Of a stretch of DNA of 64,000 bases, positions 46,975 to 56,252 are shown one piece after another. This stretch comes from Pseudomonas kribbensis (GTDB lineage: Bacteria > Pseudomonadota > Gammaproteobacteria > Pseudomonadales > Pseudomonadaceae), in assembly GCF_003352185.1 (NCBI RefSeq), contig NZ_CP029608.1:3286001-3350000 (forward strand). The letters run 5' to 3'. The notes under the pieces were generated by a model. It did not search any database and was not told where the DNA came from. It was given only the letters and a program-made list of their open reading frames with translations. A program made the position numbers and the translations under genes. Positions within the stretch are counted from its first letter, which is position 1; each line of letters begins with the position of its first letter.

Positions 46975-49900
46975 ATGCCGCAGTTCTTTATCGACCGCCC
47001 GGTGTTCGCCTGGGTCGTCGCGTTGTTCATCCTGTTGGCCGGTGCGCTGGCCATCCCGCAATTGCCGGTGGCGCAATACCCCGACGTCGCGCCGCCGCAG
47101 ATCGAAATCTATGCGGTGTACCCGGGCGCCTCGGCGCAAACTGTTGACGAAAGCGTGGTCAGCCTGATCGAGGAAGAGCTCAACGGCGCCGATCACCTGC
47201 TGTATTTCGAGTCGCAAAGCAGCCTCGGCAGCGCCACGATCAAGGCGACGTTCCAACCGGGCACCAACCCTGAGCTGGCACAGGTTGATGTGCAAAACCG
47301 CCTGAAGGTGGTCGAGTCGCGCCTGCCGCAAGCGGTCAACCAGCAAGGGTTGCAGGTGGAGAAAGTCTCCGCCGGTTTCCTGCTGCTGATCACCCTGACC
47401 TCCAGCGACGGCAAGCTCGATGACGTGGCGCTCAGCGATTACCTGGCGCGCAACGTGATGAACGAGATCAAGCGTATCGACGGCGTCGGCAAGGCCCAGC
47501 TATATGGCGCCGAGCGGGCGATGCGGATCTGGGTCGACCCGCAGAAGCTGATCGGCTTCAACCTGACGCCGGCCGACGTCAACGCCGCCATCGTCGCGCA
47601 GAACGCCCAGGTCTCGGCGGGCAGCATCGGCGATCTGCCGAACCCGGGCACTCAGGAAATCACCGCGACGATTCTGGTCAAGGGGCAGCTGTCGACGCCG
47701 GAAGAGTTCGCCGACATCGTGCTCAAGGCGAACCCCGACGGCTCCACCGTGCGCATCAAGGATGTGGCGCGGGTCGAGATCGGCAGTCAGGAATACCAGT
47801 TCGGCACTCGCCTGAACGGCAAACCGTCCACCGCCGTCGGCGTGCAACTGTCGCCGGGCGCCAACGCCCTCAGCACCGCAACGCTGATCCGGGCGAAGAT
47901 GGATGAGCTGTCGCGCTATTTCCCGACCGGTGTGGAGTACAAGATTCCCTACGACACTTCGCCATTTGTGAAGGTCTCGATCACCAAAGTGGTCTACACC
48001 CTTGGCGAGGCGATGTTGCTGGTGTTTGCGGTGATGTTCCTGTTCCTGCAGAACATCCGCTACACACTGATCCCGACGCTGGTGGTGCCGGTTGCGCTGA
48101 TGGGCACCTTCGCGACCATGCTCGCGCTGGGCTTCTCGATCAACGTGCTGACCATGTTCGGCATGGTGCTGGCCATCGGCATTCTGGTGGACGACGCCAT
48201 CGTGGTGGTGGAGAACGTCGAACGGATCATGGCCACCGAAGGCCTGTCGCCCAAAGAGGCGACACGCAAGGCGATGCGGCAGATTACCGGCGCGATCATC
48301 GGCATCACGCTGGTGCTGGTGGCGGTGTTCATTCCAATGGCGTTCATGCAGGGCTCGGTGGGCGTCATCTACCGGCAGTTCTCGCTGTCGATGGCCACCT
48401 CGATTCTGTTCTCGGCGTTCCTGGCCCTGACCTTGACCCCGGCATTGTGCGCAACGCTGCTCAAGCCGATCGCCAAAGGCGAGCACCACGAGAAAACCGG
48501 ATTCTTCGGCTGGTTCAACCGCCGCTTCGAACAACTGACCGATCGCTATCAAGGCTGGGTCGGCTACGCGCTGAAACGTACCGGGCGTTACCTGTTGATT
48601 TATGGTGTGCTGCTGGTGGGTCTGGGCCTGTGCTTCGCGCGCCTGCCCTCTTCGTTCCTGCCGGTCGAGGACCAGGGTTACACCATCACCGACATTCAGC
48701 TGCCGCCAGGCGCGACCAAGAACCGTACCGTGCAGGTCGCCGAGCAGCTTGAGGCACACAACAGTGGCGAACCGGGCATCAGTGACAGCGTGGTGATCCT
48801 CGGTTTCAGCTTCTCCGGCAGCGGGCAGAACGCCGCACTGGCGTTCACCACTCTCAAGGACTGGTCACATCGCGGCAGCGACGACTCGGCCAGCTCGATT
48901 GCCGAGCGTGCCAACATCGCCCTGAGCCAGATCAAGGATGCGATGGCGTTCTCGGTACTGCCGCCGCCGGTGGACGGGCTCGGTACGTCCAGCGGTTTCG
49001 AGTTCCGTCTGCAGGATCGCGGCGGCCTCGGTCATGCGACTTTGATGGAGGCGCGCACCCAATTGCTGGAAGCCGCCGAGAAAAGTCCGATCCTGATGAA
49101 CGTGCGTGAAAGCGCTCTGGCCGAAGCGCCGCAAGTGCAGCTGGAAGTGGACCGCAAACAGGCCAACGCGCTGGGTATTTCCTTCGCCGACGTCGGCAAC
49201 GTGCTGTCCACCGCCATCGGTTCTTCGTACGTCAACGACTTCCCCAATCAGGGGCGCATGCAACGGGTGGTGGTGCAGGCCGAAGGCGACCGTCGCAGTC
49301 AGGTCGACGACCTGCTGAAGATGCACGTACGCAACGACGCCGGGAAAATGGTGCCGCTGTCGGCATTCGTGAGAGCCACTTGGACTCAGGGCCCGGCGCA
49401 ACTGACCCGCTACAACGGCTACCCGGCGATCTCGATTTCCGGTGAACCGAAACCCGGCCACAGCACCGGCGAAGCCATGGCGGAGATCGAACGGCTGGTA
49501 GCGCAAGGGCCGAAAGGCATGGGTCAGGAATGGACCGGTCTGTCGTTGCAGGAGCGTTTGTCCGGCAGTCAGGCGCCGATTCTGCTCGGGTTGTCGCTGC
49601 TGATCGTGTTCCTGTGCCTGGCGGCGTTGTACGAGAGCTGGTCGATTCCGACTTCCGTGCTGCTGGTGGTGCCGCTCGGTGTGCTCGGCGCAGTGCTGGC
49701 GGTGACTTTGCGCGGGATGCCTAACGATGTGTTCTTCAAGGTCGGCCTGATCACCATCATTGGCCTGTCGGCGAAGAACGCGATCCTGATCATCGAGTTC
49801 GCCAAGAGCCTGTATGACGAAGGTCACGATCTGATCGACGCCACGCTGCAAGCGGCGCGCCTGCGGTTGCGGCCGATTGTCATGACGTCGCTGGCGTTCA

Positions 49901-50073
49901 TTCTGGGTGTGGTGCCGTTGGCGATTGCCACGGGCGCGAGTTCGGCGAGTCAGCAGGCGATTGGCACAGGGGTGATTGGCGGGATGATTACCGCAACATT
50001 GGCAGTCATCTTTGTGCCGGTGTTCTTCGTTGTCGTGATCAAACTTGTGCGCCGATTCACCAAGCCTGATTGA
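46975..50073 (+). CDS. RND multidrug efflux pump, inner membrane (HAE1, MexY/AcrB-like)
   Basis: A 1032-residue proton-driven pump with the expected two halves, each with membrane helices and a large periplasmic loop. The proton-relay aspartates are in ILVDDAIVVVENVER. FFIDRPVFAWVVALFILLAG and LPVAQYPDVAPPQIEIYAVY are the standard N terminus. The middle (RYTLIPTLVVPVALMGTF) is close to MexY. It acts with the adaptor and probably a TolC/OprM-type channel from elsewhere. Antibiotics, biocides or dyes are likely substrates, but none can be named from sequence. Confidence 0.94.
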   Translation: MPQFFIDRPVFAWVVALFILLAGALAIPQLPVAQYPDVAPPQIEIYAVYPGASAQTVDESVVSLIEEELNGADHLLYFESQSSLGSATIKATFQPGTNPELAQVDVQNRLKVVESRLPQAVNQQGLQVEKVSAGFLLLITLTSSDGKLDDVALSDYLARNVMNEIKRIDGVGKAQLYGAERAMRIWVDPQKLIGFNLTPADVNAAIVAQNAQVSAGSIGDLPNPGTQEITATILVKGQLSTPEEFADIVLKANPDGSTVRIKDVARVEIGSQEYQFGTRLNGKPSTAVGVQLSPGANALSTATLIRAKMDELSRYFPTGVEYKIPYDTSPFVKVSITKVVYTLGEAMLLVFAVMFLFLQNIRYTLIPTLVVPVALMGTFATMLALGFSINVLTMFGMVLAIGILVDDAIVVVENVERIMATEGLSPKEATRKAMRQITGAIIGITLVLVAVFIPMAFMQGSVGVIYRQFSLSMATSILFSAFLALTLTPALCATLLKPIAKGEHHEKTGFFGWFNRRFEQLTDRYQGWVGYALKRTGRYLLIYGVLLVGLGLCFARLPSSFLPVEDQGYTITDIQLPPGATKNRTVQVAEQLEAHNSGEPGISDSVVILGFSFSGSGQNAALAFTTLKDWSHRGSDDSASSIAERANIALSQIKDAMAFSVLPPPVDGLGTSSGFEFRLQDRGGLGHATLMEARTQLLEAAEKSPILMNVRESALAEAPQVQLEVDRKQANALGISFADVGNVLSTAIGSSYVNDFPNQGRMQRVVVQAEGDRRSQVDDLLKMHVRNDAGKMVPLSAFVRATWTQGPAQLTRYNGYPAISISGEPKPGHSTGEAMAEIERLVAQGPKGMGQEWTGLSLQERLSGSQAPILLGLSLLIVFLCLAALYESWSIPTSVLLVVPLGVLGAVLAVTLRGMPNDVFFKVGLITIIGLSAKNAILIIEFAKSLYDEGHDLIDATLQAARLRLRPIVMTSLAFILGVVPLAIATGASSASQQAIGTGVIGGMITATLAVIFVPVFFVVVIKLVRRFTKPD

Positions 50074-50152
50074 TCGAGCGCTCCCGGCGCGGTGGCCACA
50101 GGTCGCCGCGCTGGGCTAAGGTGTCTGAACCACCCTGGCCCATCGAGTCCCC

Positions 50153-50794
50153 ATGCGCTTCCTCGCCCGCACCCACCCTCGCCTTTCCGCTGCCGCGCTG
50201 CTCGGCCTTGCCGCAGGCCTCCTGGCCCCGGCGGAATCTGTCATCAGCAAAATCCTCATCGGCTGGAACGCCGGGGTCTGGACGTACCTGATCCTGATGC
50301 TTTGGCTGACCATCCGCGCCAAAGCGCCGGACGTCAAACGCATTGCCGAAGTCGAGGATGAAAATGCCGGGCTGGTGCTGTTTGTCGTCTGCATCGCGGC
50401 GTTGGCGAGCCTGGCCACCATTACCGTCGAACTGGCTGGCAGCAAGGACCTGGAAACCACCCGCAAACTTCTGCATTACGGTTTTACCGCGTTGACCGTG
50501 ATCGGTTCGTGGCTGCTGATCGGGGTGATTTTCTGCGTTCACTATGCCCGGCTGTTTTACACCTGGGACGGCAAGGAACCGGCACTGCGCTTTGCCGAAG
50601 GCCTGACAACACCCAATTACTGGGACTTTCTGTACTTCTCGTTCACCATCGGCGTGGCGGTGCAGACGGCGGACGTTGGAGTGGCTACGCGGGAGATACG
50701 CAAGATTGTGCTGGCACAGTCGTTGATCGGGTTTGTGTTCAATACGGCGATTCTGGGTTTCTCAATCAACATTGCTGCCGGTTTGTTTGGCTAA
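50153..50794 (+). CDS. DUF1345 membrane protein
   Basis: A 213-residue integral membrane protein with five to six helices. The family-typical pattern [20 protein letters not shown], which looks like an ion-channel selectivity turn, is at about 157-176, preceded by [10 protein letters not shown]. Function is not established. It begins 80 bp after the RND pump, without its own clear promoter, so it may be read from the same transcript or separately. It marks the left border of the atypical island. Confidence 0.8.
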   Translation: MRFLARTHPRLSAAALLGLAAGLLAPAESVISKILIGWNAGVWTYLILMLWLTIRAKAPDVKRIAEVEDENAGLVLFVVCIAALASLATITVELAGSKDLETTRKLLHYGFTALTVIGSWLLIGVIFCVHYARLFYTWDGKEPALRFAEGLTTPNYWDFLYFSFTIGVAVQTADVGVATREIRKIVLAQSLIGFVFNTAILGFSINIAAGLFG

Positions 50795-50868
50795 CACTCC
50801 AAACCGAAAGAATTCACAAAGTTACGCAAGCAACCAGCGTAGAAAAATCATAAAAACACTCAAATGTA

Positions 50869-50888
50869 AACTGACAGGTATGACAGTT
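50869..50888 (+). promoter_or_regulatory. lux-box-like dyad 2
   Basis: AACTGACAGGTATGACAGTT shows the CTG-N-CAG-N3-TGACAG pattern, with arms extending outward to GTAAACTG / CAGTTTAC (50866-50891). It lies 99 bp before the orphan gene at 50988. It matches the sites at 36754 and 57157 at 13 shared positions of 20. Confidence 0.6.
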
Positions 50889-50987
50889 TACATGCAGGGT
50901 GGAGTGCGATCAGATGTAACTTCCGTGGTCGGGTAGATACCAAACCGCGGCTGACTCTCGCCCAATAAAATGATGGAGATTCTGCTC

Positions 50988-51458
50988 ATGACCGCTGCAC
51001 AGAAACTCGATACGCTTCATAAAGGCAGGTCCACCCGTGCCGCAGAATTCAATGCGTCTATCGACAAAGGTGAACCGTTGAATTTCAGAGCGACGTTTAG
51101 TCAAATCACTTACCCGCAAGTGGGAGAGCCACCTCGCTGGACAATCAAGGCTGACTATCGTGACCCCATGGATAATCAGATTAAAACGATCCGGGTAATA
51201 CTTTTCAAAGACCCAGTCGACTCCAAAGCTAAATTAGCCAATGCAGATGTGATGGTTACTTACAGCGACTCGGCGGAGGAGCCTCCATCAGAATATTCTA
51301 CTGACGCCCCCACTACAGCTTTCACATTCAATTCAGAAAACTCGTCTATCAAAGGCGAGATCAGCGCAACAGTTTCTGATGGCCTTGAACCGGGCAAGAT
51401 ACACGAGCTCACTCTCGAGTTTGATCTACAGGCAACAGAATGGTCCCAGCGCCGATAG
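50988..51458 (+). CDS. orphan 156-residue protein
   Basis: A 156-residue cytosolic-looking protein with no signal peptide or membrane helix, of unrecognised family. The middle looks like alternating beta strands (RWTIKADYRDP, IKTIRVILFKDP, ADVMVTYSDS, IHELTLEFDLQATEW), so a beta-sandwich is likely. ATG 50988 has GGAG ten bases upstream; ATG 50970 and 50973 are alternatives. The gene is A+T-rich relative to the window. It has a lux-box-like dyad in front and a strong terminator behind. No function is proposed beyond membership of the putative regulon. Confidence 0.65.
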   Translation: MTAAQKLDTLHKGRSTRAAEFNASIDKGEPLNFRATFSQITYPQVGEPPRWTIKADYRDPMDNQIKTIRVILFKDPVDSKAKLANADVMVTYSDSAEEPPSEYSTDAPTTAFTFNSENSSIKGEISATVSDGLEPGKIHELTLEFDLQATEWSQRR

Positions 51459-51473
51459 CACGCGTCACAAACA

Positions 51474-51500
51474 AAAAAGGAGGCAGCTGCCTCCTTTTTA
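51474..51500. terminator. bidirectional intrinsic terminator
   Basis: AAAAAGGAGGCAG is directly followed by its complement CTGCCTCCTTTTT, a near-perfect 26-bp palindrome with T-runs on both strands. It stands between the orphan gene at 50988 and the autotransporter gene, which converge on it. Confidence 0.93.
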
Positions 51501-51516
51501 TCACTCCATAACCTGA

Positions 51517-53880
51517 TCAAAACGCAACGCTAATACCGGCACTCACATTGTAATCCTGCTTGACGGTCTTGCTTTGGCTTGAACCTGCCTCGGCAAACAA
51601 CTGCACACCATTTGGCAGAGCCCAGTTGACCCCACCTGCCAGCTCAACGCTGGTCGCAGAAGTATCGTTGTTGAAACGGCTTTCGTTAACCCCGACTTCA
51701 TTCGACTTGATGAACTCATGCCCCATCGCGACCCGGGCTCTCGGTTGCAGTTTCTGTCCATTCCCCAAATCCATTTCGCTTCCTATGTAGAGCCCGCCCT
51801 TGGCCACGAGTGATCGAGTCGACTGGCTATCGACCTCAAGACCATTGTCCAGGGAATAATGTTCACCTGAGACAACTGCCGCGTTGAGTTGAGCAAAGGG
51901 AGCCAAGAACCAACGATCGTTCAGCGCATACTGCTTGCCTACTTCAAGCGAACCACTCAATCCATAGCTGTCATAGTCACCTTCGGTGCGAACACCATCA
52001 CTCATGGTGACCTTCAGGTGATTATCGAAGCGGTTTATCTTCGTGACCGCATCAATGTAGAAGCCGGTTTGCGAGTCGAATTTCGTTGCATAAGCGCCCA
52101 CCGAGTAACTGTCGACAGTACCGGAGCTTCCGTATTTCAGATCCAGGTTGCTTTGGCTGTAGCCAATCATAGCGCCGACCAGCCAGTCGGTGTCCGCCAG
52201 CTTCGTATCGGCCCCGAATACAACGCCCTGCTGAGTCTGGCTGTAACCACCGCCATAACTATCCTGGACGCTGTAGCGGTTACCGTAGGTACGTGTCCAA
52301 ACGCCTCCATTGCCTGAGTTGAGGCGACGATCACCCATGCGCGTATTAAGCAACGTACGTTCAGCCTCAATGATTGTGGGAGCCGTATTGGCAATTGCCA
52401 ATACCGATCGAGTACTGGTGCTGACCTGCGTGTCAGGCCGCAAGAACCAGCCATCACCTTCATCAAACAACTTGTAAGTGAACGCACCGGCATCCACAGC
52501 TCCGTTTATCAGGGCAAACTTCGCGTCACCGCCGCCGACATGGACCAATTGGATAGGCTCAGTAGTCAATGGTTTGCTACCAGTCGCTCTCACGTTGATT
52601 CGATAGTCGCCCGTAGCGTTACCATTAACATTCAGAAAATCTGTCTGGCGACCACCAAAATCCGTGGCCATCTTGAGAGTGCCATTGCCAGACAAGTTAC
52701 CGACATCCAGTTGGTAAAATCCAGCGCCCTCAGCAAAATCAAGTGTTCCGTTATTCATGGCCAATTGACCAACCTGGTTATTGCCAGTCAAGACCCAGGT
52801 CGAGTCGTTCAGCGCGAAACTCGATACATTTTCAACGCCACCGGTGAATGTCGAGCCATTATCAAGCGTTACATTGGAACCCTTGATTGCATCGCCTTGA
52901 AAAGTACCGGTAAAACTACTTTGATTGTCCAGATTCAGCCTGGAAACATTCTGCAGATTACCTTTCAACGAAGCGTTAGAGTCGAGACTGACCGTTGCTG
53001 TACTGCCAGACGCCACCACAACATTTCCGCTGAGGTTGCTATTGGCAACGTTGAAATCGACGGACGCCCCACCTGCCACCTCCAGTATCGAGCCGTTGCC
53101 GCCAATCAACGTGGAGCCGTTCAACACGCTGATTTCGAGTGGCCCCAGCGGATTGCTGCCGATATCTGCAATGATCGCCGCTCCGCTTTTACCCTCGACA
53201 CTGGAGTTGTCGAGAACCAGCTTGCTCAACTGTTCATCAGTACCATCTCTTTGATAAACAACACCATTGAGACCACCAATGATCTTCGAGCCAGTGCTCA
53301 GATTCGCAGAGCCACCGGCCAGCGTCAGGCCAAAACTCGATGCACCGGTACCTTCCAGAGTGCTGTTTGCCAGATTCAAAACACTGTAGGCAGTCGCAAA
53401 AGCCCCACCGGTGGTGCCACGAACCGTGCTGTCGCGCATATTGACCGTTGAGCCGGTTTGGGTATCGACATCCCGCACGGCTTGTAAGCCGATTGCCCGC
53501 CCGGAAATCGTCGATCCCGAAATAACCGCAGAGCTATTCTCCAGTGACAACGTAACGAAGCCCCCGACACCGGTCACCGTGACGTTATCGAGGTTGACCG
53601 ATCCACCGTCGACGGCGTTGATTTGCTGGGTCTGACCTCCGTTGGCATTCAGCGTCCCACCCTGAATCGTGATGTCCAGTGCGCTGGCACCATTGCTGGT
53701 CAAGATCGATCCGTTCGCCAGTTGCCAGCTTTCCACTACCGACCCGGGCAAGATCGTTTCGAGTTCTCCGGGATTCAGTGCGCGAGCCTGTGCTTGAGGC
53801 GCGGACAACAGGAGTAAGGCGAGATACGGAAATCCACGAAGGATATTATGCCGCACAAGGGAGTTGTCTTTAGTCCACAT
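51517..53880 (-). CDS. autotransporter with beta-helix passenger
   Basis: A 787-residue type V secreted protein. The signal peptide is LALLLLSAPQAQA, cut near residue 33. The passenger of about 480 residues has repeated short G-x-L/V-D-N/G-S turns (VNLDNVTVTG, LNLDNQSSF, NVTLDNGSTF), the mark of a pertactin-like beta-helix. The C-terminal 270 residues form the translocator barrel (VWTRTYGNRYSVQDSYGGG to the terminal AGISVAF with final Phe). No serine-protease motif was seen. The start at 53880 (MWTKDN) is preferred; the frame extends to 53943. It may serve in adhesion or aggregation. Confidence 0.88.
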   Translation of the reverse strand: MWTKDNSLVRHNILRGFPYLALLLLSAPQAQARALNPGELETILPGSVVESWQLANGSILTSNGASALDITIQGGTLNANGGQTQQINAVDGGSVNLDNVTVTGVGGFVTLSLENSSAVISGSTISGRAIGLQAVRDVDTQTGSTVNMRDSTVRGTTGGAFATAYSVLNLANSTLEGTGASSFGLTLAGGSANLSTGSKIIGGLNGVVYQRDGTDEQLSKLVLDNSSVEGKSGAAIIADIGSNPLGPLEISVLNGSTLIGGNGSILEVAGGASVDFNVANSNLSGNVVVASGSTATVSLDSNASLKGNLQNVSRLNLDNQSSFTGTFQGDAIKGSNVTLDNGSTFTGGVENVSSFALNDSTWVLTGNNQVGQLAMNNGTLDFAEGAGFYQLDVGNLSGNGTLKMATDFGGRQTDFLNVNGNATGDYRINVRATGSKPLTTEPIQLVHVGGGDAKFALINGAVDAGAFTYKLFDEGDGWFLRPDTQVSTSTRSVLAIANTAPTIIEAERTLLNTRMGDRRLNSGNGGVWTRTYGNRYSVQDSYGGGYSQTQQGVVFGADTKLADTDWLVGAMIGYSQSNLDLKYGSSGTVDSYSVGAYATKFDSQTGFYIDAVTKINRFDNHLKVTMSDGVRTEGDYDSYGLSGSLEVGKQYALNDRWFLAPFAQLNAAVVSGEHYSLDNGLEVDSQSTRSLVAKGGLYIGSEMDLGNGQKLQPRARVAMGHEFIKSNEVGVNESRFNNDTSATSVELAGGVNWALPNGVQLFAEAGSSQSKTVKQDYNVSAGISVAF

Positions 53881-54042
53881 GAGAACCACCACTATCAACT
53901 TCAAAGGAAGGTTCGGCGGTCTACATCGGATACGCCTTACCAAGGGCCGGCAAGGGTACTGATCCTCAGGGAAGCTCGATGTAGGATAAGTCTGCCAATC
54001 AGTCGGATATTTCCTTTAAGTGTGAGTGAACTAGCCTATGCA

Positions 54043-54086
54043 ACGCCCGTCACGAACACGCATGTCTTTATGCCTGTGACGGGCGT
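54043..54086. terminator. hairpin between the orphan gene and the autotransporter
   Basis: ACGCCCGTCAC (54043-54053) pairs perfectly with GTGACGGGCGT (54076-54086) around a 22-base loop. It lies just past the stop of the minus-strand gene at 54101. No T-run follows on that strand, so termination may be partial and some transcription could reach the autotransporter gene. Confidence 0.6.
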
Positions 54087-54100
54087 CTGCAGACTGAGCC

Positions 54101-56116
54101 TTATGCATCCTCGCAGTATTCCCCACGCGGATTTACCAGACTGATCGTGCTTTGAAACTCTTCTGAAGGGTATTCAGTGCCACCGATCTCTACCGTGTAC
54201 CAGATCTTCCACCAGCCCAGGTAATCACCTGGAACAACCGGGCTTGGGGGGGGGGCCGGAATATTTCTGATAGTGGGGTCATAAGGAGTAATGAACATAT
54301 CGAAGCCGTTAGTCCCCTCTGGGTCGACAATTGGATGGGCTGCCGATTTGAAATCGGTTTGCGGCGACGGCTGTGTCATCGCGGCATCCCGGTAACCCTG
54401 GGCATGCAGAAAGACATTCCTGCCAGCCTTCAGATGAGTCGGATTACCTGGAATATGAACTTTCAAACCAAAATTCGGCTCTTTGAGATCATCGCAAAGA
54501 ATAATGTTTTCATCCTCGTACTCCCTCTCAACCTCCGGTTCAACCAACTCGACAACAAGGGCGTTGTTGGTGACCATTGTGATGGGGGATGGATTTTCGT
54601 TAACACCACCGATATCAGACCAGAACCATTGCAGCGGTTTATTCGGACCGAGGCCTCCCGCATCAATCGTTGCCCAAGGCAAATTGATAGTAACGGAGGT
54701 ATCTCCATCTTGCAGAAACACCGGACCAAACCGTACACCGGCGTATTCTCCGAAAACTTGCTGGCCGGTTTTTACCGGTTTATCCGGATCGCTCGGGAGG
54801 GTGATGGTAACTGTCTGTTCCTTATTGTAATCCGCAGGTTCAAGTACATCATCTACCGCGGTACTTGTAATATGAGGCTCATCCAGTTCGTCATTAGGCG
54901 CAGGCGGATCTACCGGATTGATCGGCCCTGGGTAATAGATATTCTCGAAAAAGTCATCAAGAAATGAAGTACTTATTTTTGTCGGGCCGCGCAACAAGGT
55001 AGCTTCTACCTTGACGGCAACATCGGTCTCGGTATCAGCACCACCTTCATAATATGAAGCCTCGATATCGGCATATGGAACAATCCGTTCATGTGGATCG
55101 TTCGAGCCAAACGCTTCCGTACCTAAATCCTGGTTATTCCATGTAAGCTTTACATCATCATCATCCAGCACATTCGCGACTCTTTTCAGCAGAATCTTGA
55201 CACCCACCGCACAATCCTTGAGATCAATCAACTTATCTGTCGTGGCGAGCGGAACAATCGGTTTTTCAAGAACAGGCTGTGGTTTGAAGAGAACTTTCAA
55301 TCCTATGGCGGAGGACGTTGCACTACGGTTACCCGGATCGCCAGCGCCATCATCCAGAATATAGTAAGCATAGATTGCTTTTGGACTCAGCTGTTTTACC
55401 TTTTCAATATCAACGGTAATTGTCCCGATACCTGCCGCATCGGTGAAAGTCCCCTCGAAAAGAGGTGGATCGGCGTTTACAGCCGAATACGATTCGCTGA
55501 TATAAAACAGGATTTTGTCAGCCGCAATCCGGTTTTGCCAGTTGATTGGAAACGTAACCACCATGCCTGTTTTATTGCGCTCGATAAAATCATCATCGAT
55601 GACTCCACCGGAAGACAATGTGGGGAGTACAGGCACAGGCGGACGTATTTTTGAACCACCCGGAACAGCTTGGTAAGCGGCTCGACGGTCAATAATGAAT
55701 TGGGTTGGGTCCGAAGTCCAGGGATTACCAACCGGAGGCCTCACGCGATAACGGACCAACCAGTTGGTGGGTGTAGCCGGGGGATTGTCCTCAACATGAG
55801 CATCGGCTGGAATTGTGACCTCATAGGTAGGTGGCCGCCCTGCGACAAACCCGGCGTCGAAGCTATGCTGGACGACCCAGTTATTGGTACCGGCGCGAGT
55901 TGTACTGACCTCCACGAAGTCATTGTCCATCTGAATTTCCCAGAGTTTTAACTCCACGCGAATCAGTCCGCCAGGTACAAGTTTTGTTGCAACTATCCGT
56001 GTGTCGGTATCACTCACTTTATCAAGCACGGTCGGTGGCAAACCGGCCAAAGGTCCGACTGATCGGGTTTGAAGTGCTAACCGATCAATTTCACCAAGCT
56101 TTTGTTTTGCGTTCAT
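54101..56116 (-). CDS. large orphan beta-sandwich repeat protein with a C10 tract
   Basis: A 671-residue protein of unrecognised family, without signal peptide or membrane helix and rich in acidic residues. At least two internal stretches look like related Ig-like modules: each ends with an aromatic Y-x-V/I strand, a P/D-G-N turn and a hydrophobic strand (NWLVRYRVRPPVGN then FIIDRRA; IYAYYILDDGAGDPGNRS then IGLKVLF). The first also resembles the gene upstream at 56253-57092. AGGAG precedes ATG by eight bases. A run of ten C (54246-54255) lies about 50 codons before the end. A+T-rich compared with flanking genes. Confidence 0.7.
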   Translation of the reverse strand: MNAKQKLGEIDRLALQTRSVGPLAGLPPTVLDKVSDTDTRIVATKLVPGGLIRVELKLWEIQMDNDFVEVSTTRAGTNNWVVQHSFDAGFVAGRPPTYEVTIPADAHVEDNPPATPTNWLVRYRVRPPVGNPWTSDPTQFIIDRRAAYQAVPGGSKIRPPVPVLPTLSSGGVIDDDFIERNKTGMVVTFPINWQNRIAADKILFYISESYSAVNADPPLFEGTFTDAAGIGTITVDIEKVKQLSPKAIYAYYILDDGAGDPGNRSATSSAIGLKVLFKPQPVLEKPIVPLATTDKLIDLKDCAVGVKILLKRVANVLDDDDVKLTWNNQDLGTEAFGSNDPHERIVPYADIEASYYEGGADTETDVAVKVEATLLRGPTKISTSFLDDFFENIYYPGPINPVDPPAPNDELDEPHITSTAVDDVLEPADYNKEQTVTITLPSDPDKPVKTGQQVFGEYAGVRFGPVFLQDGDTSVTINLPWATIDAGGLGPNKPLQWFWSDIGGVNENPSPITMVTNNALVVELVEPEVEREYEDENIILCDDLKEPNFGLKVHIPGNPTHLKAGRNVFLHAQGYRDAAMTQPSPQTDFKSAAHPIVDPEGTNGFDMFITPYDPTIRNIPAPPPSPVVPGDYLGWWKIWYTVEIGGTEYPSEEFQSTISLVNPRGEYCEDA

Positions 56117-56252
56117 TTGCTGATCTCCTGATTATTCTCATGCAACACACCAGTTAAACCCATTACCGCAAAAATCAAAGCAGTACTCCTTACCAAATAG
56201 CACTTACCCACCCAAGAACTCGTCGTTCAACAACAGTCAAGCGAGGCGTGCA

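Noticed and set aside
45577..47346. 589-codon minus-strand frame opposite the RND adaptor
   Set aside because: Its two ends are REP sequence and antisense of the pump; no domain or start signal.
51889..53451. Plus-strand open frames within the autotransporter gene
   Set aside because: They are antisense to a gene with signal peptide, repeat passenger and barrel ending in Phe.
53881..54100. A fourth lux-box before the autotransporter
   Set aside because: CTGCCAATCAG-like sequence is present but lacks dyad symmetry and the TGACAG half.
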